Assembly: GCA_937894675.1 (NCBI GenBank)
Contig: CALCQO010000002.1
Location: forward strand, 62,001 to 126,000
Direction of reading: 5' to 3'
DNA length: 64,000 bases
From: an uncultured Clostridia bacterium
GTDB lineage: Bacteria > Bacillota > Clostridia > Christensenellales > Aristaeellaceae
Made by a program: the position numbers and the translations under genes. The notes under the pieces are model-generated. The model was not told the DNA's origin and made no database searches. It was given only the letters and a program-made list of their open reading frames with translations. Each line of letters starts with the position of its first letter. Positions within the stretch are counted from its first letter, which is position 1. This document shows positions 42,118 to 52,244 of this stretch, in pieces.

Positions 42118-45100
42118 ATGAGCGAAATCCGGCAACTGGTAGTCAGCCTCACGATGGAAACGAACTCGGCCCAGCAGAACCTGCGCGGGCTGGGCGCAGC
42201 TGTGCGGCAGGCTAACGCGACCTTCGCGGAGGCGGCTGCCGGCATCAAGGGCTTTGAGAATACCACGGCAGGCATGAAGGCAAAGGTGCAGCAGTTGAGC
42301 ACCACGCTGGACGCCCAGAAGAAGATACAGCAGCAATACGCCCAGCAGGTGGACAACGCGGGCAAGCGGTTGGAGACCGCCAAGGGCAAGCAGGAAGGCT
42401 TTGCCAAAGCTGTCAAGGACGCAGAGGCGGCCTATAAGGCGGCTGTACAATCCAAGGGCAAGGACGCCGAAGAGACGCAGCGGCTTGGCAAGGAACTCGA
42501 CAAGGCCAAGGGCGCCTATGCTGCCAACGAAAAGGCCATCACACAGGCCGCAAACGCCGTTAACAATCACAATGTTCAGCTGACCAATGCCAACGCCAAA
42601 GTTAAGCAGACCGAGGCCGCGCTGAAGGACGCCGAGAGCCGCCTGAGCAAGTACGGGCACGCCTGGAGCGACGCTGCCCGGAAGGCAGCGGAGGCGACCA
42701 AGGCGTTTTCGGACAAGGCCGTATCCATCGGCCGCGGGATGACCCGCACGATTACCATGCCCATTGTGGGTCTGGGTACTGCCGCCGTGAAGGCCGCCAT
42801 TGACTGGGACACCGCCTGGGTGGGCGTGCAAAAGACCGTGGACGGCACCGCCGAAGAGATGGCCGCCATGCAAAAAGATTTGATGGCCCTGGGCGGGGAA
42901 CTTCCCGAGACGCTCAGCGGCATCGCGGGTGTGGCGGAGGCCGCTGGTCAGCTTGGCATCCAGAATCAGAACATCGCGGGCTTTACCCGCGTCATGGTGA
43001 ACCTGGGCAACGCCACCAACCTGACCGCCAACGAAGCCGCGACCGCCGCGGCGCAGTTCGCGAACATCTACCAAATGAACCAGGCAGACTTTGACCGCTG
43101 GGGCAGCGCGGTGGTTGAGTTGGGCAACAACTACGCCACCACCGAGCGCGACATCGTGGAGATGAGCATGCGTCTGGCCGCTGCCGGCAAGCAAGCCAAA
43201 CTAAGCGAGGCGGACACCCTGGCGTTGGCGGCATCGCTGAGTTCCCTGGGCCTTGAGGCGCAGGGCGGCGGCAGCGCCATGAGCCGCGTAATGATGGACA
43301 TGGGTATCGCCGCGGCCAAGGGCGGCAAGCAGCTGAACGGCTTCGCCAAAATCAGCGGGATGAGCGCCAAAGAGTTCAAGGCGCAGTGGGAATCCGACCC
43401 CGCCCAGGCGATTGACGCGTTTATCCAGGGCTTGGGACGCATCGAGAAGAGCGGCGGGAACGTTGCCTTGACGCTGCAGGACCTGGGCTATCGTGAGCGC
43501 CTGACGCTGGACGCCTTACAGCGTCTGACCGGCGCGGGCGACCTGTTCACCCGCACATTACAAAGCAGTAACAGCGCGTGGCGGGACAACACCGCCCTAA
43601 CCCGGGAGGCCGAGCAGCGCAACAACAGCCTGGCCGGCATCCTGCAGCGCACCAAGAACCGCATCACCGCGGCATCGGTCGAGATTGGCAACAAGCTGAC
43701 CCCCTACCTGCGCAAAGCCGCTGACACGGTCTCCGGCCTGGTGGAGCGGTTCAGAGACCTGGACCCGGCCACACAGGCGTCCATCATCAAAATTGCGGGC
43801 ATCGCGGCAGCGATTGGCCCGGTGATTTTGATTGTCGGCAAACTCGCCGGTGCCCTGAGTAGCATGTTCACGCTGTTCGCGGGGCCGATGGGCTGGGCCG
43901 CGCTGGCTGTCGGCGCTGTGGGCGCCCTCAGCTATGCTTTGCTGACCGCACAAACGCCCGCCGAGCAGCTGAAGCAGGCGCTGAAGAACATCGAGTTCAA
44001 GGTAGACCAGACCCAGGTTGACGAAATTCAGCGCGGCATTGAGCAGGGCATCGAAGCCGCGAACAAAAAATACGACATCACGCTGTCCATCAGCACGGAT
44101 ACGGAAGCGCTGAGCATGGCCTTGAGCCAGTATCTATCGGACGGTAAGTTCCTGTGGCGCGAGCGCAACGACTTCGCCAAGGAAGTCTCCAACCAGGTGA
44201 ACACTACGCTGAAGCTGGCGGACGCGAGCCTGCAAAAGACCGTTGAGAGCCTGACGGCCACGATGGACAAGCTGGACATCCCCGAGAGTGAGCAGCAAAG
44301 CATCATCGCCAATGTAACGGAAAAAACCACCACGGCCACCGGTGAGCTGGCGACCTACAAGGAAGAGCTCGACAAGCTGCTGGCTGAAATCGGCAAGAAC
44401 AAGGGCGCCGCCACCAATGAGCAGATTGCGGCTCTCGAGACCCTACTTGCAAAGATAGGCGCGATTCGTACCGAGATTACCCTGGCCAATGATGAGGCGG
44501 TAGCCGCCGCGAAAGCCGCCTATACCCTCGCCTCCGCAGGCCAGGGCGATGGCCGCACGCTCGGTACCGCTGTGGGGTATGTGGAAGGCCAGAGGGCGCT
44601 TGAGGTGGCCGCCATCAATGAGCGGCTACAGGCTGACCTGGCTGAACAGCAGCGATTACTTGATGAGGCCGAGGTCGGCAGCGCCACGTACAACACCATT
44701 GTGCAGGTGATGGCTAAGACCTCCGACGATGCTGCGATTGCGATAGGCGCTGCCAACACCAAAATGACGGAGCAGCTGAACGCGTTGTTCGCGGCGACCG
44801 CGACCAGGACCGGTGCGGACGCTCAGCTTCAGGAAATCGAGCGCCTGCGCGCCATCAAGGACCAGGCAGAGGAACTGGCCAACAGCGTCAAAACGGTCAT
44901 CGACAAGGTGGGCACGGAGGATTATTCATCCGCCATGGACGGGCTGAAGCAACAGCTCGCCACCACGCTTGAGAACACCGACCTGCCTGAAGATACCAAA
45001 ATCAAGATACAGGACTTCATCTCCGCTGAGAAGCCAACCATGTCGCAGCTGGCAGGCATTCAGCTTGCTGTATTCGGGATCACCCGGGAGATTGGCGCCG

Positions 45101-45915
45101 AATTTCAGATGGCCATGGGTGAGCTGGGCGAAAACGTGGACTTCAACAGCGCAATCACCACCATTCTCTCCGGCGTGGACGCCAGCCAGATTGACACAAG
45201 CGTGGCCGAGGGAGCGCTGGACACGGTTATCCAGAACCTATTCGATACCGGGAAGGCAGAAGAGTACGGTCTGGACGCCGGCAAGGCGGGGACCGCCAAA
45301 GCGGTGGAAGGCGCGACCAGCGACCAGTCTACCCTGTCGAGCACAGCGGACAACAACGCCAAGACGCTCTATGACAAAGAGAAGTTTGGCGCGGCGGGAC
45401 AGGAAGCCGGACACCGGGGCGGAGGGTTGCTGGTTACGGCCGCAGAAAGCAGCTTGGAACCCATGGGCGGCGTAGGAACAAATGCCGCCGCCAACCTCGT
45501 TACGGGTTTGGTGGGCTACCTGGTTGGTGGCAAAGGTTCTGCCTACAACGCCGGATACGACTTGGGCGCAGCTGCTGCAAGGGGAATCAATGACGGAGCA
45601 GATATCAAAAGTCCGTCTAAGAAATCCGAGTGGAGCGGCACCATGATTGTAGAGGGCTTGAAGAAGAGCCTGACCGCCGGGCTTCCCTCGCTGGCGAAGC
45701 TGAGCGCTACCATGGGCTCCATCGCCATCCCGAGCATGGTGCCGAGCGTGGCGACCGCGGGCAGCGTGAGCCGCACGCTAAACGCCAATACCAACCTAAA
45801 CATACAAAACATGACCCTTCAAAATGGGCTTGACGCGCAAGCGCTTGCCGCCCAACTGGAGGGAGAACGCCGCCGGCGCGTGGCCGGGTACGGGTCCACG
45901 CTGAGGGGGGGCTAA
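42118..45915 (+). CDS. Tail tape measure protein
   Basis: 1265 residues. Coiled-coil N-terminus (about 1-180), a TP901-type core (about 240-480, SAMSRVMMDMGIAAAKGGKQLNG), a hydrophobic segment (about 555-610), a second coiled coil and a Gly/Ala-rich end. Its length sets tail length; by the usual 1.5 A per residue the tail would be about 190 nm. Confidence 0.95.
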   Translation: MSEIRQLVVSLTMETNSAQQNLRGLGAAVRQANATFAEAAAGIKGFENTTAGMKAKVQQLSTTLDAQKKIQQQYAQQVDNAGKRLETAKGKQEGFAKAVKDAEAAYKAAVQSKGKDAEETQRLGKELDKAKGAYAANEKAITQAANAVNNHNVQLTNANAKVKQTEAALKDAESRLSKYGHAWSDAARKAAEATKAFSDKAVSIGRGMTRTITMPIVGLGTAAVKAAIDWDTAWVGVQKTVDGTAEEMAAMQKDLMALGGELPETLSGIAGVAEAAGQLGIQNQNIAGFTRVMVNLGNATNLTANEAATAAAQFANIYQMNQADFDRWGSAVVELGNNYATTERDIVEMSMRLAAAGKQAKLSEADTLALAASLSSLGLEAQGGGSAMSRVMMDMGIAAAKGGKQLNGFAKISGMSAKEFKAQWESDPAQAIDAFIQGLGRIEKSGGNVALTLQDLGYRERLTLDALQRLTGAGDLFTRTLQSSNSAWRDNTALTREAEQRNNSLAGILQRTKNRITAASVEIGNKLTPYLRKAADTVSGLVERFRDLDPATQASIIKIAGIAAAIGPVILIVGKLAGALSSMFTLFAGPMGWAALAVGAVGALSYALLTAQTPAEQLKQALKNIEFKVDQTQVDEIQRGIEQGIEAANKKYDITLSISTDTEALSMALSQYLSDGKFLWRERNDFAKEVSNQVNTTLKLADASLQKTVESLTATMDKLDIPESEQQSIIANVTEKTTTATGELATYKEELDKLLAEIGKNKGAATNEQIAALETLLAKIGAIRTEITLANDEAVAAAKAAYTLASAGQGDGRTLGTAVGYVEGQRALEVAAINERLQADLAEQQRLLDEAEVGSATYNTIVQVMAKTSDDAAIAIGAANTKMTEQLNALFAATATRTGADAQLQEIERLRAIKDQAEELANSVKTVIDKVGTEDYSSAMDGLKQQLATTLENTDLPEDTKIKIQDFISAEKPTMSQLAGIQLAVFGITREIGAEFQMAMGELGENVDFNSAITTILSGVDASQIDTSVAEGALDTVIQNLFDTGKAEEYGLDAGKAGTAKAVEGATSDQSTLSSTADNNAKTLYDKEKFGAAGQEAGHRGGGLLVTAAESSLEPMGGVGTNAAANLVTGLVGYLVGGKGSAYNAGYDLGAAAARGINDGADIKSPSKKSEWSGTMIVEGLKKSLTAGLPSLAKLSATMGSIAIPSMVPSVATAGSVSRTLNANTNLNIQNMTLQNGLDAQALAAQLEGERRRRVAGYGSTLRGG

Positions 45916-46629
45916 ATGCAACTACCGTATTTCATCTTCAAGGGCGTGCGCAGCGACAGCATGGGCGTGGTGGTCAATGAGTACCCGCCCATCTCCCGCC
46001 CGCCGGAGCGCATCACCAGCGTGATTGTGCCCGGGCGCAGCGGCACGCTGACGGTGGCCGAATCCAACCGCACCATCTTTGACAGCTACAGCCGCGCGTT
46101 TGAGTGCTCGCTCATCCCCGGCTCCAACATTGACGCCGTATTCGCGTGGTTAAGCGGCGCGGGTGACCTGGTGGCAGGCAATGAGCCGAACAGGCGATAC
46201 AAGGCGAGAATCGCCGCGCAAATCGACATGAACAAGATTATCCGGGGGAACCCATACAGGGCCTTCACCCTGGTGGTGGTTGTGCAGCCTGAGAAATACT
46301 TGTATCCATCGGCGCTGGCCATCGAACTGACCGCAAGCCCGGCGCAGCTGACGAACCCCGGGAACACCCCGGCGCTGCCCAAAATAACGGTCTATGGCTC
46401 TGGGAACGGTGTGCTATCTATCAATACGCAACCGGTGCAGATCAGCGGCATGACCGGCGGCATCATCCTGGACTGGGCAGCCGATGTGATTACCGACCCC
46501 AGCGGTACCGTGTATCAGGCATCAATGGTTGAGGGTGGGCCGCAGTACATTGACCCGGGGCACAACGCGGTCCTGTGGACCGGCGGTATCACCGGCATCA
46601 AGGTGGAACCAAACTGGCGATTTGTGTAA
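45916..46629 (+). CDS. Distal tail protein (Dit-like)
   Basis: 237 residues: PPISRPPERITSVIVPGRSGTLT near the start and a C-terminal galectin-like beta region (VYGSGNGVLSINTQ). Abuts the tape measure. Forms the hub at the tail tip. Confidence 0.9.
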   Translation: MQLPYFIFKGVRSDSMGVVVNEYPPISRPPERITSVIVPGRSGTLTVAESNRTIFDSYSRAFECSLIPGSNIDAVFAWLSGAGDLVAGNEPNRRYKARIAAQIDMNKIIRGNPYRAFTLVVVVQPEKYLYPSALAIELTASPAQLTNPGNTPALPKITVYGSGNGVLSINTQPVQISGMTGGIILDWAADVITDPSGTVYQASMVEGGPQYIDPGHNAVLWTGGITGIKVEPNWRFV

Positions 46630-46645
46630 GTGAGGAGGGCTCTGA

Positions 46646-49600
46646 TTGATTAAGTTTGGGGATAGCATCCTGCAGCCCTTTTCCTGTGTGGTGAACGAGG
46701 AAGCCTGCGGACAATACGAACTAACCCTAACGCATCCCCTGGACGAACGTGTTCAGGGGATTTCCAATGGCTCCGTGATTGCCGTGCCGGTGCCTGCGGT
46801 GGACCTGCCTGACGCGGCTGCCACAGGCACCTGGATGCAGCAATTCCGTGTGTACAGCCTGGAGGCGGACACCGCAGAGCACACACTGACCATCCACGCG
46901 CGGCATATCAGCTACGATGCCTCAAACCTCATCCTTGGGCCTTCCGCGAACTATGAGGGCGTATCCCTGGCCACCGCCGTCCCGGCGCTGCAGGGGGCGA
47001 TTATCGGCGCCCACAGCATCCAGCTGACCACGAACCGCACGGACGCGCTGACGGCCAACTACCGGCTGATGAACCTCACGGAGGCCATCTTGGACCCGGA
47101 CCACGGCATCGCATACACGCATCGGGCGAAGGTCATCCGTGATAATGAGCATATCCACATCTTGAACAACCCGACCATCGACCGTGGTGTGTCTATCCGG
47201 CACGGCAAGAATCTGATGGGAGTGCTGTATACCGTCAACATGGAGGATGTGGTGACACGCATCATCCCGGTAGGACGCGACCAGGACGGCAACGACATCC
47301 TGCTGCCGGAAGTCTTTATCGACAGCCCGAGCGCGGGCAGCTACCCCAAGCCCATCAGCTGGGTGATGGAGGTGGACGAGGCCAAGGTACGCGTGGACGA
47401 GCGGGAGCCCGCCAATAACGTGACCCTGGCCGATGTGTACGCCATGCTGCGCGAAGCGGTTGCGCAGGAGTGGCTCAGAGGCGCGGACAAACCCGCGGTG
47501 ACGCTGGATGTGGAGTTCATCGCGCTGGGCGACACCGAGGAATACGCGCAGTACAAGAACCTTGAGCCGCTGCAGCTGTATGACACGGTGCCGGTGATTG
47601 ATACCTACCACGGATTTGAAGTGGCTGCGCAGGTCATCGCCTATGAATGGAACTGCCTGACGCTGCGCTATGAAAACGTGCGCCTGGGCGAGATGCACCG
47701 CATCCGCATGGGCGGCATCGCGGGCTATGAACTACCCAATCGCAGCATCTCGGGCGAAAAATTGCGCCCCAACGACCTGGACGGTTCCAGACTGCGCGAC
47801 CTAAGCGTGACCAACATCAAAATCGGGCTGGCCGCCATTGACCGCACCAAAATCGGGAAAGCAGCCATTGGCGAGGCTGAAATCGATGACGCCGCCGTTG
47901 GCAGAATCCATATCAAAGACGGCGCGATTGAGGATGTGCATATCGGCACGGCCGGCATTGACTACGCCAAGCTCAAGGACCTGGCAGCGGGCACGGCCAT
48001 CATCCGGGACGGGATTGGCGGCAGGCTGATCATCGACCGACTGGCCGTGAGCGAGGCCAACATCGTGAGCCTGACCGCCGGGCAATTAATTGTACAGGGT
48101 ACCAGTGGAGCGCTTTACCGCCTTACGGTGGACGCGGACGGGCAGGTCATCACCGAATTGCGGCAGATCAGCAATGATGATGTCGCGGACGTGAGCCTGA
48201 ACGCTGGTGAGAAACTGGTTAAGTCCAGCATCACCGCCGACCTGCTGGATGTGCAGCAGATATTCGCCTCGGAGGCGATGATTGGCGCCATCAAAGCGCA
48301 TAACGTGGAAGCGCATAGCATTGGCGTTGACCAGCTGGTGCCCGGCATCTTTGAGGATTTTGCGAAGAACGCCACCGGACAGCAGCTGGTCATCGAGTGG
48401 AGCAACGGCACCATCCTGGACCGGGACAACACCCAGACGGTGGGCACGCTTCGGATATATCACAGCGGTCTGGACATCACGCACCGAATTCCCGAGGGAG
48501 CCATCCATTGGCAGCGCATCAGTGACAACTTGGAAGCAGACGCGCTATGGAACGCGGATCCGGCGCATCAGGGCACCAAGACCATCGAGATTAACGCGGC
48601 AGATGTTGACTTTCGCGGCGTGATTCGCTGCATGATTGATGAGGTGCGCCTGTACGCCGTGGCCGACTACTTGGACGGCGAGTTGTTCATGATGGACTGG
48701 GGCAGCGGGGATGCTTCTAACTTCATGCTGGACGATGACGGTGTGCTCTGGTACGAAGGCCCGAACAACTACACGATGACCGCTGAAGGCGAGCTGATGA
48801 TCGATATGCTCATCGGCGCGTTCCGCTTGGACACGCAGCTCAGCAACTTAAAAACTTCCTATATCGATATCAGCCGCCACGGTATGGAACTGTTCAGCAA
48901 CGGATACTTCAATATCCGCGGCGGGACAGGGGCAAATGCCTTCGGGTTATCTACTGATCATGCGTTGGGCTACTTGATGTGGGCAGGAAACCCAAATCCC
49001 GACATCGCCCCATTCGCGGTAATGCGTGACGGCACCATGCGCAACGGTGCCAACATTTACACCATGAACTTCCAGGACGAGGCCGACCCGACCTATCCCT
49101 TCCGCATCCGGTTTAACCTGCCCGGCGACCTGGTGGCGATTGATAAGGTGCTGCTGACATTCTGGTTTGAGCCCTTCCGGGCGACGAGCAAGGGTGCTGC
49201 CAGCGGCGGCGGCGGGGTGCAGACCAGCAGCAATGGCGGGGGCAGCTCGCCCACCAGCCGAAGCGGGGGCGGGAGCACGAGCGGCGGCGGCGGCGGAATA
49301 ACTTCTGGGTATACAAATGATCAGACATTCTATAGCGATTATGCCGACGGATCAGCCGGAAACCATAGGCATTACAATTCTGCGCATAGACATGGACTGA
49401 CGTTATTAAACCATACCCACAGTGTGCCAAGCCATACCCACGCGGTGGATATTGCCGCGCACAGCCACAGCGTGACCATCCCGGCCCACGCCCATGACCT
49501 GATCTACGGCATCTATGAGGCGGGGCAAGCAACCGCCTGCGTGCTACAAGTGGACGGGACAACCATCTACGCGTCTGCCGGGGAGCAAGTTAACTTTAAC

Positions 49601-49747
49601 ATCGCGCCATACTTGAGTGTGTCTGGCGCGAAAATCACGCGCGACACGCAACACGTGATTATTCTGACGCCTAATGCGCTCACCCGCATGAAGGCGCAGT
49701 TAATGATTAAGGGCGCGATTGTGACCCGCACCATTGGGATTTATTAG
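46646..49747 (+). CDS. Tail-tip protein, endopeptidase-like hub plus fibre with HxH repeats
   Basis: 1033 residues. TTG start with GAGGAGG upstream. N-terminal 370 residues are Tal/prophage endopeptidase-tail type. Then a run of short A-x-I-type repeats (about 370-480: IGKAAIGEAEIDDAAVG) likely folding as a thin beta fibre, carbohydrate-module-like middle, a Ser/Gly linker (about 850-890), and a needle-like stretch rich in HxH (HRHYNSAHRH, HTHSVPSHTH, AHSHS, PAHAHD; about 905-955), as in metal-binding phage tip fibres. Host binding and entry. Confidence 0.85.
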   Translation: MIKFGDSILQPFSCVVNEEACGQYELTLTHPLDERVQGISNGSVIAVPVPAVDLPDAAATGTWMQQFRVYSLEADTAEHTLTIHARHISYDASNLILGPSANYEGVSLATAVPALQGAIIGAHSIQLTTNRTDALTANYRLMNLTEAILDPDHGIAYTHRAKVIRDNEHIHILNNPTIDRGVSIRHGKNLMGVLYTVNMEDVVTRIIPVGRDQDGNDILLPEVFIDSPSAGSYPKPISWVMEVDEAKVRVDEREPANNVTLADVYAMLREAVAQEWLRGADKPAVTLDVEFIALGDTEEYAQYKNLEPLQLYDTVPVIDTYHGFEVAAQVIAYEWNCLTLRYENVRLGEMHRIRMGGIAGYELPNRSISGEKLRPNDLDGSRLRDLSVTNIKIGLAAIDRTKIGKAAIGEAEIDDAAVGRIHIKDGAIEDVHIGTAGIDYAKLKDLAAGTAIIRDGIGGRLIIDRLAVSEANIVSLTAGQLIVQGTSGALYRLTVDADGQVITELRQISNDDVADVSLNAGEKLVKSSITADLLDVQQIFASEAMIGAIKAHNVEAHSIGVDQLVPGIFEDFAKNATGQQLVIEWSNGTILDRDNTQTVGTLRIYHSGLDITHRIPEGAIHWQRISDNLEADALWNADPAHQGTKTIEINAADVDFRGVIRCMIDEVRLYAVADYLDGELFMMDWGSGDASNFMLDDDGVLWYEGPNNYTMTAEGELMIDMLIGAFRLDTQLSNLKTSYIDISRHGMELFSNGYFNIRGGTGANAFGLSTDHALGYLMWAGNPNPDIAPFAVMRDGTMRNGANIYTMNFQDEADPTYPFRIRFNLPGDLVAIDKVLLTFWFEPFRATSKGAASGGGGVQTSSNGGGSSPTSRSGGGSTSGGGGGITSGYTNDQTFYSDYADGSAGNHRHYNSAHRHGLTLLNHTHSVPSHTHAVDIAAHSHSVTIPAHAHDLIYGIYEAGQATACVLQVDGTTIYASAGEQVNFNIAPYLSVSGAKITRDTQHVIILTPNALTRMKAQLMIKGAIVTRTIGIY

Positions 49748-49757
49748 GAGGGGCAAC

Positions 49758-50045
49758 ATGCCAAGAAAAGTGACTGCCTACAAATGCCTGTACTGCGACA
49801 ACGTGGGGCTGGATGAGCGGGCGGTACGGGAGAGCGAGAAATACTGCGCTTATAACCCGGCCATGGAGTGCTGTGAAAACTGCGTGCACCAGCGCGTGGT
49901 GACCACGGCCCGCCAGGGGAATATGAGCCACCCCGTCCGCGTGTGCGGAAATCCGCCTGATGGCAGCGTGCAATGGAATGATGAGCACCAATACGGCTGG
50001 TGCCCGAACTATCAAAGGAACCCCGCGTATGGGAGGCAAACATGA
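49758..50045 (+). CDS. Cys-rich small tail-region protein
   Basis: 95 residues with nine Cys (CLYCD, KYCAYN, ECCENCVH, VCGN, WCPN), so it probably binds zinc. AGGAGGGGC site. Not recognised. Confidence 0.7.
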   Translation: MPRKVTAYKCLYCDNVGLDERAVRESEKYCAYNPAMECCENCVHQRVVTTARQGNMSHPVRVCGNPPDGSVQWNDEHQYGWCPNYQRNPAYGRQT

Positions 50046-50347
50046 AAATCACGGCGGAAGGGCAGGAGATTGAGGCCCGCAGCATCCTAGAAGAGACCTG
50101 GGGCCCGGACAGGCGGCAGGCCATCCGCATCGTGCTGCCTGCCGGTATCAGCAAGGCGAAGCAGGACGCGCTACGAAGCGGCAACATCGTGATTGATGAC
50201 GGGTATGCGCGTTACGAGGGATATACCGAGCCGGTGGAACACGCCATCGTGCTGGTGCGGGTGGTGGACATTGGGGCGATGGAAGCTGAGCTGCAACGCA
50301 TTCGGGCTGAGCTGGACGCGTTGAAAGGGGTGAGTGAGCATGAGTGA
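50042..50347 (+). CDS. Tail-region protein with C-terminal coiled coil
   Basis: 101 residues; beta-rich front and a heptad-type end (MEAELQRIRAELDALKG). Resembles small proteins found with Gram-positive phage tail fibres. Coupled to both neighbours. Confidence 0.65.
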   Translation: MKITAEGQEIEARSILEETWGPDRRQAIRIVLPAGISKAKQDALRSGNIVIDDGYARYEGYTEPVEHAIVLVRVVDIGAMEAELQRIRAELDALKGVSEHE

Positions 50348-51557
50348 GGCGAACATCAGGCACAGCCTGGGGCAAGCTGGAATGCGCTACAAGGGCGCTT
50401 ACAATGCAGCCACGGAATACAAGTTCATGAACGCTGTTATGCATACAAGTGCGCTCTACATTCTGGTTAGCAAGACGCCACAGACAGGGGTTGAGCCAGG
50501 CACCAACCCGCTCATCTGGGAGCAGATGATGGTGTCGGCGACCACGGTAGAGATGCTGGCAGCTCAAGCGGCGCAGACGGCGGCGGAGACAGCCAGAGAC
50601 CAAGCAGTGACCGCCAAAGGAGCCGCGGAAACCGCCCAAGGCGCTGCGGAGACTGCGCAGGGGGCGGCGGAGACAAGCGCCAGCAACGCGGCCAACAGCG
50701 CCACCCTGGCCGGGCAGCACAAGGATGCTGCGGCCGCCAGTGAGAGCAATGCTGCCGCCAGTGCGACCGCGGCACAAACTGCGGCCGCCAGTGTGCTCAC
50801 CATAGACCAGGCCTACCCCAACCTGTTGCACAATTGGGACTTCCGCAATCCCATTAACCAAAGGGCAGTCACAGGCACAATCAGTTCCGCAGGGTACTTC
50901 TTTGACCGATGGATACTTAACAGCGGAAGTGTGACCGTCGCGGCAGGATACATGACGATGGCAAGCGGCGCGGTGATTGAGCAGCGCATAGAGGGTCTGT
51001 ATCTGGCGGGGGAAACCGTTACCGTATCCGTTAAGGTTGGATCAAACATCCACAGCGGGACGGGCGCATTCCCAACGGCGGCGGGAACGGTGGGCATCAC
51101 GCTGACGGGCTTCGGAACGGCGACACTTGGCTATAACGTGGGCTACATGTTTGTGCGCTTTGCGGCATCGGGGGGCCAGAACGTTGAGGTTGTCAAACTC
51201 GAACTCGGCACAGGCAGCACCCTGCACCTTGACCCGCCGATGGACTATGCGGTTGAGCTGCCGAAGTGTCAGCGATTTTATGCGCCTGCGGAGGGTATAT
51301 TGCAATATTACGCACACGTTTCCAACACGGCTTACTTTTACGGATGTGTTCCTTTTCCTGTAACAATGCGAATAAACCCGACAATGGTGTTCGGAGCTTG
51401 CACGATACACAGTATACAAGCCAATATCCAGGGGCTTATAACTTCGGTCAGAGTTTCTAACAATCGAGAAATAACAGAGGTTTGCGTTAATAAAAGTTTT
51501 ACAGGTAGTTCATCAACATCTTTAACATTAAACGTGCATGCAAGTGCCGATCTATAA
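50340..51557 (+). CDS. Tail fibre/receptor-binding protein
   Basis: 405 residues. N-terminal carbohydrate-module-like lead (NIRHSLGQAGMRYKGAYNAATEY), an Ala-rich coiled coil (about 65-150, repeated GAAETAQ), then a lectin-like beta domain (LLHNWDFRNPINQRAVTG, FDRWILNSG). The last 300 bases are clearly more AT-rich than the rest, suggesting an exchanged receptor-binding tip. Confidence 0.85.
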   Translation: MSEANIRHSLGQAGMRYKGAYNAATEYKFMNAVMHTSALYILVSKTPQTGVEPGTNPLIWEQMMVSATTVEMLAAQAAQTAAETARDQAVTAKGAAETAQGAAETAQGAAETSASNAANSATLAGQHKDAAAASESNAAASATAAQTAAASVLTIDQAYPNLLHNWDFRNPINQRAVTGTISSAGYFFDRWILNSGSVTVAAGYMTMASGAVIEQRIEGLYLAGETVTVSVKVGSNIHSGTGAFPTAAGTVGITLTGFGTATLGYNVGYMFVRFAASGGQNVEVVKLELGTGSTLHLDPPMDYAVELPKCQRFYAPAEGILQYYAHVSNTAYFYGCVPFPVTMRINPTMVFGACTIHSIQANIQGLITSVRVSNNREITEVCVNKSFTGSSSTSLTLNVHASADL

Positions 51558-51566
51558 GGAGTGACT

Positions 51567-52244
51567 ATGTATAAAGTTTATGTAAAAACAGATGAAGCAG
51601 GCCGCATCACATCGGTCAACTCTGACGCTTTTCTGCCCGATGTAAATGGATGGGCACTAATTGACGAAGGGGATGGCGACCGCTACCACCACGCACAAGG
51701 CAACTACCTGTTAAAACCGCTGATAGCGGACGAGGGTGTGTACCGTTACAAACTGGCGGATGGTAAGGCCGTCGAGCGCACAGCTGAGGAGATACAGGCA
51801 GACATTGACGCTCTTCCAGCCCCACCCCCCTCTTCCGGTAAGATTCTAGCAGCGGCGACACTTGCTTTCCAACGCATGGCTGCTTTTGGAGATATTACAG
51901 AAGAAGAAGCAATTGAATATAAAGAAATCTTTCCTGAATGGAAGGATCTCATCGGTAAACCCTACCGAGAAAAGATGATGTTCCGACACGGCGATGATTT
52001 TTATAAAGTGAATGACGGTAAATCTGGAACTTTCCAGCTTCATTGGCCTCCGAATCAAACAGCCAGCGAGTATTCCAAGATTGGCAATCCTCAAGAAGAG
52101 TGGCCGGAGTGGATTCAGCCGACAGGGGCGCACAATGCGTATGCTGTGGGGGATAAAGTGACGCATGACGGCAAGAGATGGATATCCACAGCGGATTCAA
52201 ACACATGGGTGCCTGGAGTTTATGGGTGGGATGAGGCAGCATGA
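51567..52244 (+). CDS. Tail-associated protein with chitin-binding-like end
   Basis: 225 residues. XkdW-like middle (ATLAFQRMAAFGDITEEEAIEYKEIFPEW), then a CBM5/12-like end (WPEWIQPTGAHNAYAVGDKV, then GKRWIS, then NTWVPGVYGW). AAGGAG before ATG 51567. Shares the AT-rich patch of the fibre end. Confidence 0.8.
   Translation: MYKVYVKTDEAGRITSVNSDAFLPDVNGWALIDEGDGDRYHHAQGNYLLKPLIADEGVYRYKLADGKAVERTAEEIQADIDALPAPPPSSGKILAAATLAFQRMAAFGDITEEEAIEYKEIFPEWKDLIGKPYREKMMFRHGDDFYKVNDGKSGTFQLHWPPNQTASEYSKIGNPQEEWPEWIQPTGAHNAYAVGDKVTHDGKRWISTADSNTWVPGVYGWDEAA

Noticed and set aside
41770..43194. Long open frame opposite the tail chaperone and tape measure
   Set aside because: Composition typical of antisense shadows, covers well-supported late genes.
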